A DNA stretch of 64,000 nt from JAVVUJ01 sp964461765 (GCA_964461765.1 CAYWVS010000004.1:7288-71287), one strand, 5' to 3'. Shown: positions 40,350 to 50,414, numbered from the stretch's first letter. Notes: a model not told the origin generated them from the sequence alone. A program made the numbers and translations.

Positions 40350-41828
40350 TCATTTTAACTTATATATCTCATTGGAAAAATCCTCTTTATAACGAAGTAT
40401 CTTTTCCTTAGTTTGTTGATTTTCCTTAAAAACGAACCCAAAGAAAACAAATACTATTGAATTCACCAAAAGAGCCATAATGCAATTATAGCAGGAGTCC
40501 AAATCCCAAAATAAACTAAAGATAACCAATGAAAATATTCCGCAAATCATACCAAACAAAGCAGCAGATGCATTGGATTTTTTCCAAAACAAAGCCCCCA
40601 AGGTAGGTACGATAATTTGTGAAATGCCTCCCAAAGCCATTACGCCCGTTTCCATAATAATGGTGGGATTTTTTAACAAAAATGTATAAGCTATAACCGA
40701 TATGATTACTACTGCCAGTTTTGCAATCTGTAAAAGCTTAAGATCTGAAGCCTTAGGATTTATGTATTTTCGATGAATATCAATGGTGTAAATGGCAGCC
40801 AATGCATGAATTTGAGAATTGGCAGTAGACAGTGCGGCCGCAGCAATACCACAGAATAGCAAGCCGCATAAGAACATCTGTCCTTGAGAAAGAAGCAGAG
40901 AGGGAATTAACTTATCAGGAGAGTCCATTCCCGGTGCTAACAGAATGCCGGCACTGCCGGCTAACATGGGTCCTAAGCACTGGATTGCCACCAGTGCCAA
41001 AAGAAAGGGCATAATATTAAAAGTTTCCTTTTTTTCCACAGCGTAGGAGCGAATCCACATTTGTGGACCCATTAAGGCCCCCACAGGAACCGCAATAAAC
41101 AGGCATATCCAAAACAAAGGTCCTGCATCCCCTTTTGGTCCCGGTAACACAATGTTTAGCGGATCTTGCTGCTGTATTTCCTCAAATACGTGAGTAATGC
41201 CTCCCGCCATATCTATGAGGTAAAACCCGATGAATATCATGGAAACAAATAAGCAGATCCCATAGAAAACGTCGGAAAGAGCTACAGCTCTGAGACCTCC
41301 GGCCCATAAATAAATGATGATAATAGCGTAAAAGAGCAACCCGCAAATCCTCCAGGGTATGGCACCTTGGGTAGCCACTTCTATGAGATAGGCACCACCC
41401 GATAATTGAATTTGCAGATAAGGAAAAGTAAAAATAACCAAAACGCTTGTAATGACAATGTTTAATACCTTGGAGCCATAAATATCGTTAAAAAAATCCG
41501 TTGGTGTTATGTATTTATATTTTTTACCATAAAACCAAATTCTTCTGCCTATTAGATAGAAGCCTATTCCAAATAAAGCATCCCAGGCAATGGCTGTTAG
41601 GTAAACGGGCCCTTTTTCATAGAAATAAGTAGCTGCTCCCAAAAAAGCAAAGATACTCATCCATGTGGAATAGACTGTAAAAAATGTTAAAACCGTAGAC
41701 ATCTTTCGGCTTTGTAGAAAAAAATCCTCCGCAGTGGGAAAAGACTTTTTTCTGGCCATTTCAGCTAAAATAAGGGGTACGAGGGTAAACGTAAAAACCG
41801 TTAGCAAAACCGGGCTGGAGGCATTCAT
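40350..41828 (-). CDS. Sodium:solute symporter (SSS family)
   Basis: This is a second importer of the same superfamily, 492 residues and about 13 helices, clearly different from its neighbour. FFLQSRKMSTVLTFFTVYSTWMSIFAFLGAATYFYEKG marks helices 1-2, and AAAALSTANSQIHALAAIYTIDI the sodium site with the small-residue-rich helix 8. It is divergent from a histidine kinase gene 148 bp away, so control by that two-component system is plausible. The solute is unknown. Confidence 0.87.
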   Translation of the reverse strand: MNASSPVLLTVFTFTLVPLILAEMARKKSFPTAEDFFLQSRKMSTVLTFFTVYSTWMSIFAFLGAATYFYEKGPVYLTAIAWDALFGIGFYLIGRRIWFYGKKYKYITPTDFFNDIYGSKVLNIVITSVLVIFTFPYLQIQLSGGAYLIEVATQGAIPWRICGLLFYAIIIIYLWAGGLRAVALSDVFYGICLFVSMIFIGFYLIDMAGGITHVFEEIQQQDPLNIVLPGPKGDAGPLFWICLFIAVPVGALMGPQMWIRSYAVEKKETFNIMPFLLALVAIQCLGPMLAGSAGILLAPGMDSPDKLIPSLLLSQGQMFLCGLLFCGIAAAALSTANSQIHALAAIYTIDIHRKYINPKASDLKLLQIAKLAVVIISVIAYTFLLKNPTIIMETGVMALGGISQIIVPTLGALFWKKSNASAALFGMICGIFSLVIFSLFWDLDSCYNCIMALLVNSIVFVFFGFVFKENQQTKEKILRYKEDFSNEIYKLK

Positions 41829-41976
41829 TCTTCTATCCTTATTCTTTCCTTTTTAAATCCTCATATTAAAACACCTTGATTGTAACATAGATTTCCATTA
41901 AAATATATTAAAATTATAGAAAAAGATATAGTGCTTATTAACTTATGTTTAAGCTATTAAGGCTATCGGAGGGAAT

Positions 41977-43680
41977 ATGTACCTATCCATTTTACTTTTT
42001 GCCTTTGTGATCATGTCACTGCTCATGTCCGTTACATATTTCATCTTGTTTTCCAAGAATCAAGAGAAATTTATTCAACTTTGGGGAATGGCGTGGTTTT
42101 CCTATTCTTTAAGCTTAATATTTCTGATCTTATCCTTGGATTTTGATTTATATAAATTATCAGAAATAAGAAAAATATTTGATATGTATCATATATTATT
42201 TTTGCTTTCCGGTGCATATGCGTTTATTCACTTTCAGATGCCCAGCTACTGGTATCGTTTTTCCTTTTATCTATTCATTTGGGTAATCATCGGAATTTAT
42301 TATCAATTTGACCCTTTCTCTGTATACGCACCCATAGCCTTATTTCAAATTGTCGCCACCATGGTTCTTTGCCGTGTGATATATATTTACTGGCAAATAC
42401 CCAGCCTAAATAAAGCTCTGGTCATCTCTGTCTTTGCGTTCTGGGGCATCGGAAAATCTGTAATGTCCATTGTGGAGCTATTTTACAATCAAATATCTGC
42501 ATTGTATCTCTTGGAAATTGTCTTTACAAATGTGCTGAGCTTTTGCATTTTTATGGTATACATTCAAAGAATTCAAATGAATTCTGCTTCCGGTGAAAAG
42601 CTATATCGTACCATTGCAGAGAATGCTACAGATGTAATCTTTTTTTATTCTTTGTCACTAAAGCCCGCTTTTACTTACATCACACCGTCCGTGGAAGCTC
42701 TGACAGGTTATTCACCCAGGGAATTCTATAGTAATCCGGAGTTTTATTTAAATATAGCCGATGCTTCTTACTTTGAGGAAATAACCGAAATCTTTCATGG
42801 AAAGGGCGGAAGCACCAATACGAAAATTATTAAGATTCTCACCAAAGAGGGAGTTCCCAAATGGTGCCAGTTCAGCAATAAAATTATTTTTGAAGAAGAA
42901 CGACCTAAGGCCATAGAAAGCTTTGTAAGAGACATCTCCCTTATGAAGGAAGCAGAAGAACAGCTATTACAATCAAAAAATTCCAGAGATTTATTATTAT
43001 CTTACATTTCACATGAATTAAAAACTCCGGTTTCTTCAATTTTAGGCTATGTAAATGGATTGTTAGATGGTATAATTATAGATGAAAAAGACAAAAAGGC
43101 CGCTTTGCAAATTATTTCCTCAAAGACCATAACCCTTGAACGTCTGATAGATGACCTATTTCTTTTATCCAAGTTAGAAACAAAACACTTTTCTTTTAAG
43201 TTTGCAGAAATTTCTGCTGAGGAGCTTTGTCGAGAGCTACTTCAAAGCGTCACCATGGATATCAACAGTGCAGATATGGAGCTGATCTACGAGGCAGATT
43301 GGGATAAGCTTGGAAATGATTATGTAATTGCTGACCCTGAGAGAATTAAACAGGTGCTCACCAACATAGTTTTTAATGCCATTAAGTTTTCTAAAAAGGG
43401 TGACGTCATTCATATTGCCTTTGAAGTTCTAAAAGAAAAAAACGTATTGCGAATTACTGTTTCTGACCAAGGAACGGGGATTTCCAAGGAAAATTTGCCT
43501 TACATATTCGATAGGTTCTTTAAACACGGAGGGGATTCCGTTACAGAGGAAATGGGAAACGGTTTAGGATTGACCCTTTCAAAGCAGATATTGGAATTTC
43601 ATGGGGGTCAAATATCTGCAGAGAGCACCCTAGGTCAGGGCAGCGTTTTTCAGTTTGAATTGCCTATTTTTGATGCATAA
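41977..43680 (+). CDS. Membrane PAS sensor histidine kinase
   Basis: The 567 residues comprise seven predicted helices (about 1-205), a PAS domain (about 210-325; AENATDVIFFYSLSLKPAFTYITPSVEALTGYSPREF), HisKA with YISHELKTPVSSILGYV (about 345) and a HATPase with NIVFNAIKFSKKG, SDQGTGIS and GNGLGLTLSKQILEFHGG. It autophosphorylates and passes phosphate to the regulator encoded next. The 7-helix input domain may detect a membrane-soluble or extracellular ligand. It is divergent from the symporter at 40350-41828. Confidence 0.9.
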   Translation: MYLSILLFAFVIMSLLMSVTYFILFSKNQEKFIQLWGMAWFSYSLSLIFLILSLDFDLYKLSEIRKIFDMYHILFLLSGAYAFIHFQMPSYWYRFSFYLFIWVIIGIYYQFDPFSVYAPIALFQIVATMVLCRVIYIYWQIPSLNKALVISVFAFWGIGKSVMSIVELFYNQISALYLLEIVFTNVLSFCIFMVYIQRIQMNSASGEKLYRTIAENATDVIFFYSLSLKPAFTYITPSVEALTGYSPREFYSNPEFYLNIADASYFEEITEIFHGKGGSTNTKIIKILTKEGVPKWCQFSNKIIFEEERPKAIESFVRDISLMKEAEEQLLQSKNSRDLLLSYISHELKTPVSSILGYVNGLLDGIIIDEKDKKAALQIISSKTITLERLIDDLFLLSKLETKHFSFKFAEISAEELCRELLQSVTMDINSADMELIYEADWDKLGNDYVIADPERIKQVLTNIVFNAIKFSKKGDVIHIAFEVLKEKNVLRITVSDQGTGISKENLPYIFDRFFKHGGDSVTEEMGNGLGLTLSKQILEFHGGQISAESTLGQGSVFQFELPIFDA

Positions 43681-43698
43681 GTCCGTTATACTACGCCA

Positions 43699-43749
43699 AC
43701 ACCTAATAGTAGCAAGCCCAACCGTCTCTTTGTTGTTACTATTAGATGT
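43699..43749 (+). repeat. 17-bp-stem inverted repeat between kinase and regulator genes
   Basis: ACACCTAATAGTAGCAA (43699-43715) and TTGTTACTATTAGATGT (43733-43749) pair over 17 positions with two G-U wobbles and a 17-nt loop. No T tract follows. It may reduce read-through from kinase to regulator, serve as an mRNA end, or be an operator. Confidence 0.6.
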
Positions 43750-43790
43750 GGAACGAATAGCCCATAAATATTTCAATTATGGAGGTAACT

Positions 43791-44507
43791 ATGGCCGGTG
43801 AAAAAATATTAATTGTTGATGATGAAAAGCCTATAAACAAAATTATCGGCTCCTACTTAGCTAAAGAAGGGTTTCAATGCTTTTCTGCCTACAATGGCAT
43901 GGAGGCTCTTAACCTGATTAAGGAAAAAGATCCGGATTTAGTCATTCTGGATATTATGCTGCCCGACATAGATGGTATAGCCGTATGCTTGGAAATCAGA
44001 AAAAGTAAGGATATTCCCATTTTATTTCTCAGCTGCAAGGGAGAGGAAATCGATAAAATTGTGGCACTTTCCGTAGGAGGAGATGATTATATTACCAAGC
44101 CATTTTTGCCCGGTGAGCTCATCGCCAGAGTAAAAGCTAATCTGCGGAGGCATTTGAATCGGCCGGTACAAAAAGAGGAAGAGGCAGAGGCATCAGAAAG
44201 CCTGCATTTCCCCGGAATAGATATCGATCTTGTGGAAAGAGAGGTCTTAGTGGACGGAAGTCCTGTGACCTTGCTCCATAAGGAATTCGAAATCTTAAAA
44301 CTCCTTGCTACCAACCCAAAGCGAATCTTTAGTGCCCAGCAAATCTTTGAGCTTGTCTGGAAGAGCTCCTGTTTAGAAGGGGACGCAAAGACGGTGATGG
44401 TTTACATCAGTACCCTGCGAAAGAAGATTGAAACTAACCCCAGCAATCCAAAATATATTGCCAGTGTTCGTGGGTTAGGGTATAAATTAAACTATCGTAA
44501 TTTTTAA
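43791..44507 (+). CDS. OmpR-family response regulator
   Basis: The product is 238 residues. The receiver domain (MAGEKILIVDDEKP; phospho-Asp in VILDIMLPDIDG; TKPF) is followed by a winged-helix output domain (VTLLHKEFEILKLLATNPKRIFS...VYISTLRKKIE...IASVRGLGYKL). The frame opens at 43779, but GGAGG (43781-43785) lies inside that extension and serves the ATG at 43791. It pairs with the PAS kinase upstream. Likely targets are the adjacent symporter genes (inference). Confidence 0.9.
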   Translation: MAGEKILIVDDEKPINKIIGSYLAKEGFQCFSAYNGMEALNLIKEKDPDLVILDIMLPDIDGIAVCLEIRKSKDIPILFLSCKGEEIDKIVALSVGGDDYITKPFLPGELIARVKANLRRHLNRPVQKEEEAEASESLHFPGIDIDLVEREVLVDGSPVTLLHKEFEILKLLATNPKRIFSAQQIFELVWKSSCLEGDAKTVMVYISTLRKKIETNPSNPKYIASVRGLGYKLNYRNF

Positions 44508-44541
44508 GAGTAAACAAAAATAATATCTAATGATAAATTTA

Positions 44542-44590
44542 GAACTGCCATACAGCAAAGCCGGTTCAAAGCTTTGCCCTAGGGCAGTTC
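44542..44590. terminator. Two-part hairpin between convergent genes, probable bidirectional terminator
   Basis: Outer stem GAACTGCC/GGCAGTTC and inner stem GCAAAGC/GCTTTGC are separated by a symmetric 5-nt internal loop. It sits between the response regulator and the class II aldolase genes. There is no long T tract directly after it, so termination strength is uncertain. Confidence 0.5.
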
Positions 44591-44656
44591 AAATTCCTTA
44601 AGATATATTAAGTTTTTATTCGACAATATAAATTTAAATCTAAACTTTTAATGTCT

Positions 44657-45655
44657 TTATCTTTCCATTCTTTTAGAATAATTCTTTAGATAATTATATC
44701 GCATCAACATACAATCTAATGGATTGATGGGATTTGGTTTTTTAAATAGTGTAGCACCTAAAAAAGCTTTACAATTTTTTCTGACGATGGCGGAGATGGC
44801 TTCTGCGTCAGATTGTGTATCGGCGATGCATACTACTCCTTCTCCGGGGATGAATGCTGCCCCTGAATCCTTGGGTAATATGGCTGATATTTTAGTTCCG
44901 ACGATTTGTGCAAAATCATCTAGATATGGTTTCAGGATAGAAATTAATGCAGAAACTCGCACCACCTCAGGATCATGATTCCAAAGGACCTGTTTTTGGA
45001 ATTTATATTGTGCTTGGATGTCATGAAGTCTTTCGGGGTTAAGTTGTGGGTCATGATCTTCATATGCTTTCAGATCTCCGAACTTACTGCGTTTTTTCTC
45101 AATATACCGCAGACTGGCTGACTCTAAGGTTTGGGCAAGGGCAAAAGCTTCTTCGTAATCACTGCCGTAACAAAGAGCACCATGATTTTTCATTATTACT
45201 GCTTTTCCCGGAGAGAGGTTCACAGCCTTCATAACATTTTTACATAGCTTTTTACTACCGGGCAAGGCATAATCCGCACAAATTACCTCATCCAAAAGAC
45301 CTTCATAATTTTCATCCAAGCGTATAATGTCAAAGCCGATGGCTGAAAGTACAGAAGCATTTTCCTGATGAGTATGAATAATGAAATTGACGTCTTTGCG
45401 AAGTCTGTAAAGCTCGCCATGTAATGCCTTTTCTGAAGAGGGAATTTTGCCTTTTTCTCCCTGAAGGGTTTGTAGGCTTACCGTCACCATGTCTTCCTCT
45501 GTCAAGGAATGATATTCTTTGCCACTGGGTGTAATCACAAAGAACTCCTGATCTACTCTACAGCTTACATTACCCCAGGTACGGGCAATCAATCCTGTTT
45601 CTGCAAGTTGTTTACCGGCTTGGGTTACTTGCTGTCTTGCTTCCGTAATTTCCAT
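44657..45655 (-). CDS. Class II aldolase/adducin family protein
   Basis: Residues about 1-190 form the zinc-dependent class II aldolase fold of the fuculose/ribulose-phosphate type (ARTWGNVSCRV, FVITPSGKEY, IIHTHQENASV and MKNHGALCYG with the zinc histidines). The C-terminal 140 residues (from about DIQAQYKF) are an extra domain not found in sugar-phosphate aldolases of about 220 residues. It lies just downstream of a ThiF-like enzyme gene (14-bp gap). The substrate is unknown. Confidence 0.85.
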   Translation of the reverse strand: MEITEARQQVTQAGKQLAETGLIARTWGNVSCRVDQEFFVITPSGKEYHSLTEEDMVTVSLQTLQGEKGKIPSSEKALHGELYRLRKDVNFIIHTHQENASVLSAIGFDIIRLDENYEGLLDEVICADYALPGSKKLCKNVMKAVNLSPGKAVIMKNHGALCYGSDYEEAFALAQTLESASLRYIEKKRSKFGDLKAYEDHDPQLNPERLHDIQAQYKFQKQVLWNHDPEVVRVSALISILKPYLDDFAQIVGTKISAILPKDSGAAFIPGEGVVCIADTQSDAEAISAIVRKNCKAFLGATLFKKPNPINPLDCMLMRYNYLKNYSKRMER

Positions 45656-45669
45656 GGGTTTCCTTCTCT

Positions 45670-46350
45670 CTAAAATTCAAAGATTTCATATTGATGATCT
45701 AAAATATCAATTACCAATAACTTATTTCTAAGCTGTTCTCCCTTACCTAAGAGAACCTTCAAAGTTTGAGCAGCTTCCAAAGAAGCTACTAAGGCAGGGG
45801 TAAAGGAGGGGTTTCCCAATTCTGTTTCCGCACCTTTGTTGGTTTCGTCGGGGTAGAGCTTCTCAAGCAAGCGATCCCCCGGCATAATGACTGCAACCTG
45901 ACCGTACCAACCTGCAATAGCACCATGAACCAGAGGAATATTTTGTTCCTCGCATACTGCCTCTAAAATTTTTCGGCTGTTCATATTATCCAAGGCATCC
46001 ACTACAATGTGGTGCCCCTCAATGATTTCTTTGCAGTTTTCCTTCGTTAAAAACTCCTGAATGGGGATCACCTCAATAGAGGAGTTGACAGAATCCATTC
46101 TTTCCTTTGCAGCTAATGCCTTGCTTTTTCCGATCAGATCTTCCCGAGAAAGAATCTGGCGGTTCAGATTGGTTTCATCGAAGACATCGCCGTCAACGGC
46201 AGTGATTGTCCCAATGCCTAATCTGCCCAAAAGTTCAATCACATAACCTCCTAAGCCTCCGCAGCCTATGACACAGACCTTAAAGCTCTTTAAATTTTCA
46301 TTTTCTTGGAGGTTTAAAGTATTCATATTTCGTTCATATCTTTTATCCAT
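45670..46350 (-). CDS. ThiF/MoeB/HesA-type adenylyltransferase
   Basis: This is an E1-like enzyme of 226 residues. VIGCGGLGGYVIELLGRLGIG is the nucleotide-binding loop, DGDVFDETNLNRQIL the catalytic segment with Asp and Arg, and DALDNMNSRKIL the second conserved motif. The zinc CxxC pairs of full MoeB/ThiF are absent, so this is the short form. It would adenylylate the C-terminal glycine of a MoaD/ThiS-like sulfur carrier. No such carrier gene lies in the window. Given the surrounding cofactor genes, a role in molybdopterin or tungsten-enzyme maturation is possible. Confidence 0.87.
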   Translation of the reverse strand: MDKRYERNMNTLNLQENENLKSFKVCVIGCGGLGGYVIELLGRLGIGTITAVDGDVFDETNLNRQILSREDLIGKSKALAAKERMDSVNSSIEVIPIQEFLTKENCKEIIEGHHIVVDALDNMNSRKILEAVCEEQNIPLVHGAIAGWYGQVAVIMPGDRLLEKLYPDETNKGAETELGNPSFTPALVASLEAAQTLKVLLGKGEQLRNKLLVIDILDHQYEIFEF

Positions 46351-46434
46351 TTTTTTATAAGAATGCTTATTCTCTTAAACGTTTCGTTAAAGTTCTAAAA
46401 GCATTTCACCTTTCTATATGATAATTACATGTTC

Positions 46435-47094
46435 CTACTCGATATAGGTGTAAATTTCTTCCAAGGGCTTTTTCCCGGGGCTTTTAGGGTTGTCCTCACT
46501 AATTCCCAGAGACATCAATGCCCCCATAAAGTATCCTTCTTTTTCAAAACCTATTTCATTTTTTAAAAGATCCTCAATTTCTCGGGCGGCGTAATTGGCA
46601 CTGGTGAGCCAACACGTTCCATATCCCAGATCAATGGCCTTTAATGTAAAATTTTCTAAGGCAGCACCCAGACTTTGCATACCGGGGCTTCTCAGATAAA
46701 CCAGATCATCCGTGCTTTCCTTTGGATATTCTGCAAAGGTCATTTCGTGATATCCGGAAGGGTAATAGGTGGTGGTAAATACCACTGTAAGTACCGGAGC
46801 TTGCAGAAAAAACAAGGTGAGGTTTTTAACAAACTTACGAAAGCGGTTTCCTTTTTCCGGATCTTTTTTATCCATCTCCAAGGATACTTCCTCATTCTTT
46901 TTTTGTATGGTTTCTGCAATTTTATGGATTAATGTTTGATTTTTTATACATATAAAATGCCAATTTTGTATATTCTTTCCCGATGGAGCTGTCCCGGCCG
47001 CCCGAACAATCTCCTTTATGTGAGCTTCCGGAATATCCCCTTCCTTATAATGGCGTATGCTTTGACGCCTGATAAGTACCTCTTGAAGTTCCAT
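46435..47094 (-). CDS. Nitroreductase family FMN oxidoreductase
   Basis: This 219-residue NAD(P)H-dependent flavoenzyme begins with RRQSIRHYKEGDIP (FMN phosphate Arg), followed by AAGTAPSGKNIQNWHF and, near the C-terminus, GYGTCWLTSANYAAREIEDLL. It forms dimers with FMN at the interface. Its physiological substrate may be a flavin, quinone or nitro compound; the sequence does not tell. It lies upstream of the ThiF-like gene on the same strand with a gap of 84 bp. Confidence 0.87.
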   Translation of the reverse strand: MELQEVLIRRQSIRHYKEGDIPEAHIKEIVRAAGTAPSGKNIQNWHFICIKNQTLIHKIAETIQKKNEEVSLEMDKKDPEKGNRFRKFVKNLTLFFLQAPVLTVVFTTTYYPSGYHEMTFAEYPKESTDDLVYLRSPGMQSLGAALENFTLKAIDLGYGTCWLTSANYAAREIEDLLKNEIGFEKEGYFMGALMSLGISEDNPKSPGKKPLEEIYTYIE

Positions 47095-47235
47095 AACACC
47101 TCCAAAATTTTATGAAATATTTTGCATTTTAATCATAATAATGATATTATATTCTTCGGATACACAAAGGTCAATATAAGAATCAGTATACCTTTGATGT
47201 TTTAAGTATTACCGGATTAGAAAGGACTCCAAGGA

Positions 47236-47805
47236 ATGAATAGCGGAAACAAAACAGGAAAGTTAGTGACTACAGCAATGATGATGGCAGGAATTACAGT
47301 GATGACTATGATTTTACCTATCCCCGTGCCGGGAGCAGGTGGATATATACATTTGGGGGATACTGTGATTTTTCTTTCCGTTTTAATCTTAGGATGGAAA
47401 TACGGTGCAATTGCCGCTTCCTTTGGCTCTGCAATTGCGGATTTGCTTTTAGGTGCAGCGGTTTGGGCTCCTTGGACTTTTTTTGTAAAGGGTATCATGG
47501 CTTTGGTCACAGGTCTAATTGTAGAATTTTATGTTAAAAACAGGCGGGAAAATGCTTCCTTAAAAAGCTTTATGTCTATCAATGCATTAGCCATGCTTGC
47601 TGGGGGCATACTTATGACGATAGGATATTATGTAGCAGAAGGAGTAATTTATGGTAATTTTATTGCACCTATTCTTTCTGTTCCATGGAATATAGGGCAG
47701 TTTACAGTAGGGACAGTCTTGGCATCCGCCATAAGCGGTGCTTTATATAAATCTCCAACAGCAGAAAATTTTTATTACAAACCGTTAATTAAGAAAAAAA
47801 AGTAG
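47236..47805 (+). CDS. ECF transporter S component
   Basis: This substrate-binding membrane protein (189 residues, six predicted helices) of an energy-coupling-factor vitamin importer docks with shared EcfAAT modules encoded elsewhere. Signature segments are PIPVPGAGGYIHLGDTVIFL and FGSAIADLLLGAAVWAPWTFFVKGIMALV. The pattern is close to the HmpT/ThiW-like group of thiamine-precursor or related vitamins, but no riboswitch is visible upstream to confirm a ligand. It starts 21 bp before the glycosyltransferase gene. Confidence 0.85.
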   Translation: MNSGNKTGKLVTTAMMMAGITVMTMILPIPVPGAGGYIHLGDTVIFLSVLILGWKYGAIAASFGSAIADLLLGAAVWAPWTFFVKGIMALVTGLIVEFYVKNRRENASLKSFMSINALAMLAGGILMTIGYYVAEGVIYGNFIAPILSVPWNIGQFTVGTVLASAISGALYKSPTAENFYYKPLIKKKK

Positions 47806-47826
47806 GCGAAAGGAGCATAGTTTAAT

Positions 47827-48957
47827 ATGCGAGTTTTAATTTTAAGTATTTCCACAGGTCAAGGTCACCATGCCACGGGGCAAGCTATTGAGAAGACTTT
47901 TCATGAAATGGGCATCACTTGTGAAACCTTGGATGCCTACGAATACATTAAACCACTTTTGTCTGATTTAGTTTCTAAGGGATATTTGCTATCTACTGCA
48001 TACGCACCTACGCTTTCCTCTAAGCTATATAATTTAGTTGTGAAAAAAAATAACCCTATGGAAGAATATTCCGTACCCAAAATCCTAAATAAGATGATGA
48101 CCAAGGAGTTGAAGGAATACATCGATTCCTACCAAGCAGATGTTGTCATTTGTACCCATGTACTATCAGGTTCTATGGTAAATATCATGGTGGAAAAAAA
48201 TTGGATTAATGCAATTACGGTGGGAGTAGTCACAGACTTTACGGTTCATCCTCTTTGGGAAGAATGCAGAAAGTTGGATTACTATGTGACACCCAGTGAG
48301 CTATTGGAGTTTCAACTTAACAAAAAAGGAATCAGTGCCCATAAGATGCTGCCCTTCGGCATTCCCATCAAGCCTAATTTTTCCATAAGAGGGGATCATA
48401 CTGAAGCCCGAAGGGCTTTAGGCTTGGATGAAAAAAAGGCTACCTTACTCATTATGAGCGGAAGCATGGGGTATGGGAAAATAGATGCTTCTATAAAAAA
48501 ATTAGATGAATTAAGCTTAGATTTTCAAGCTATCGTCATCTGCGGAAATAACAAACGAATGTACAAAAAAGTCAAATCTTTAACTACAAAGAAAAGATTT
48601 GATGTTTACGGATATGTGGATAATGTGGATGTCATGATGGACGCCGCTGATTGTATAATAACAAAGCCCGGGGGCATCACTTCTTCCGAAGCTCTGGCCA
48701 AGGCTCTGCCTATGATTATGATTAATCCCATTCCCGGTCATGAAATGAGAAATGCGGAGTTTATGTTAAATAACGGAATTGCACTCTATGCCACCAAAAC
48801 TTTTCCCATTGATGAAGCGGTATTTTCTCTGTTTAAACATCCTGAAAGAGTAGAGGATCTTCGTGCCACCCTAGAAATTGTAGGCAAGCGTAATTCGGCA
48901 AAGAAACTCTGCGAATTTTTGCTAGAACAATTTGAAAAAAAGAAGCAATCCAAATAA
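47827..48957 (+). CDS. UgtP/MGDG-synthase-like glycolipid glycosyltransferase
   Basis: This is a GT28-type glycosyltransferase of 376 residues with a GT-B fold. The N-terminal MGDG-synthase domain reads LSISTGQGHHATGQAIE (glycine/His motif) and the C-terminal donor domain contains VYGYVDNVDVMMDAADCIITKPGGITSSEALAKALPMI. Family members add glucose or galactose to diacylglycerol, making membrane glycolipids at the inner face of the membrane. It may be co-transcribed with the ECF gene ahead. Confidence 0.87.
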   Translation: MRVLILSISTGQGHHATGQAIEKTFHEMGITCETLDAYEYIKPLLSDLVSKGYLLSTAYAPTLSSKLYNLVVKKNNPMEEYSVPKILNKMMTKELKEYIDSYQADVVICTHVLSGSMVNIMVEKNWINAITVGVVTDFTVHPLWEECRKLDYYVTPSELLEFQLNKKGISAHKMLPFGIPIKPNFSIRGDHTEARRALGLDEKKATLLIMSGSMGYGKIDASIKKLDELSLDFQAIVICGNNKRMYKKVKSLTTKKRFDVYGYVDNVDVMMDAADCIITKPGGITSSEALAKALPMIMINPIPGHEMRNAEFMLNNGIALYATKTFPIDEAVFSLFKHPERVEDLRATLEIVGKRNSAKKLCEFLLEQFEKKKQSK

Positions 48958-49002
48958 ATTTTATAGCCAAAATCTTTAACTTTACAAACAAATAATCTAT
49001 AC

Positions 49003-50289
49003 TTACGGCCAAATATTCTTTTCCACTAAATATTGAGCGATATTTAACTCATCGCCCACCAGCTTACAGATGGCAGGATGATTCTTCACAAAACTGTTTG
49101 AAGAATCATTTTGCAAGTCTTCGGCCAATGCCAAAGTAATAGCAGCCGGGGATAAATCGGATTTTACCTTATCCACGCTTTCCAGTAGCTTTTCCGTAAG
49201 CCGCAATTTTACAACAGAAAGTCCCTTGGTCAAAAGATTTTTATCAGAATCAGCTTGGGCTTCTGTATTAGAATTAGAAGTATCCACCTGTGAACTGTCT
49301 GAGAATGAAACTTTCCCTTGGCAATCTTCAGTATCAGAAACTTGTCTCTTTTGTATTTTATTTTTCAGAGCATCATGAAACTTTTCCTTTTTATAAATAA
49401 TCCCTGAATCTAAATCAAACATTTTGGCTGCTTTATCTACGATTTCCAGCTCGTCCAAATGGAAGTCCTCTTTTGTAAAGGTGTAATACGTTCCCCAAAG
49501 CTTATGAAATGCCTTTAATGTTTCCAAATAACCTAATTGCATGAGCTTTTCCGTATGGTCTCTGTTAAATAGCATGAAGTTCCCCAGATCCCATTTGCTT
49601 CCGATTTCTGTTACACTTACGTACTTTTCCATGGGAGAAACGGGATCGATTCCGATGGAGTGAAGATTAACGGAGATGATATCTGTAGCTCCGTTTTCAA
49701 TAGCCATTCCTATAGGAACGTTATCGGCATACCCTCCATCAATATATTTTTTCCCATTTATTTCATACATTTGTATTGCTGGAAAACAAGAGGCGCTGGC
49801 GCAGATAAAATCCATCAAATTGCCCGCGGGAATTTGTGATTTGGTAAGGTATAAAGGTTTGACTGCAAACTGATTTAAGTGAGTGATATTAAAATGCTCA
49901 GGAAGCTCCGGCAGTTCTACAGTTACGATGCCAAAATCTATGGGGGAGTTTCTAACGGTATCCTCTTTTACATAACTATTTAAAATGGTTTGTAAATAAG
50001 AAAGAGTTCCTCCTTTTTTCGAAATCAACTCAAAAATATTATCAATATCTGTTTTAGACTCCAAATCAAAAACCTTGGAGGTGTTTAGCTCTCGCCACAA
50101 AGCCAAGGTTTCATCATAATGACCTTGTACGATCATGGCTCCATTGATGGCACCGATGGATGTGCCATACACCATGTCAAAGGTGAAATCCAACTCCTTA
50201 AGAGCTTTCCACACACCTATTTCATAAGCCCCTCTAGAACCGCCACCCCCCAGAACTAAAGCTGACTTTTTCTCAAATTCCTGTTTCAT
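49003..50289 (-). CDS. Patatin-like phospholipase
   Basis: This is a 428-residue lipid acyl hydrolase. The N-terminal patatin domain has LGGGGSRGAYEIGVWKAL (oxyanion hole), GTSIGAINGA (nucleophile Ser) and DGGYADNVP (catalytic Asp). After about residue 300 a linker rich in Ser, Asp and Asn (about 325-365) leads to a C-terminal helical part of unknown role. It is convergent with the glycosyltransferase gene. It likely acts on membrane lipids. Confidence 0.88.
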   Translation of the reverse strand: MKQEFEKKSALVLGGGGSRGAYEIGVWKALKELDFTFDMVYGTSIGAINGAMIVQGHYDETLALWRELNTSKVFDLESKTDIDNIFELISKKGGTLSYLQTILNSYVKEDTVRNSPIDFGIVTVELPELPEHFNITHLNQFAVKPLYLTKSQIPAGNLMDFICASASCFPAIQMYEINGKKYIDGGYADNVPIGMAIENGATDIISVNLHSIGIDPVSPMEKYVSVTEIGSKWDLGNFMLFNRDHTEKLMQLGYLETLKAFHKLWGTYYTFTKEDFHLDELEIVDKAAKMFDLDSGIIYKKEKFHDALKNKIQKRQVSDTEDCQGKVSFSDSSQVDTSNSNTEAQADSDKNLLTKGLSVVKLRLTEKLLESVDKVKSDLSPAAITLALAEDLQNDSSNSFVKNHPAICKLVGDELNIAQYLVEKNIWP

Positions 50290-50414
50290 GTTTACCTACC
50301 TTTGGTTACATATTTCATGGTTACCTGTCTTTAGATACATAAAAGTTTCTTTAATCCATGTTAACGTTTATAAACATAAAATTCAATAAATTTTTTAAAA
50401 AAAGAAAAACTCTA

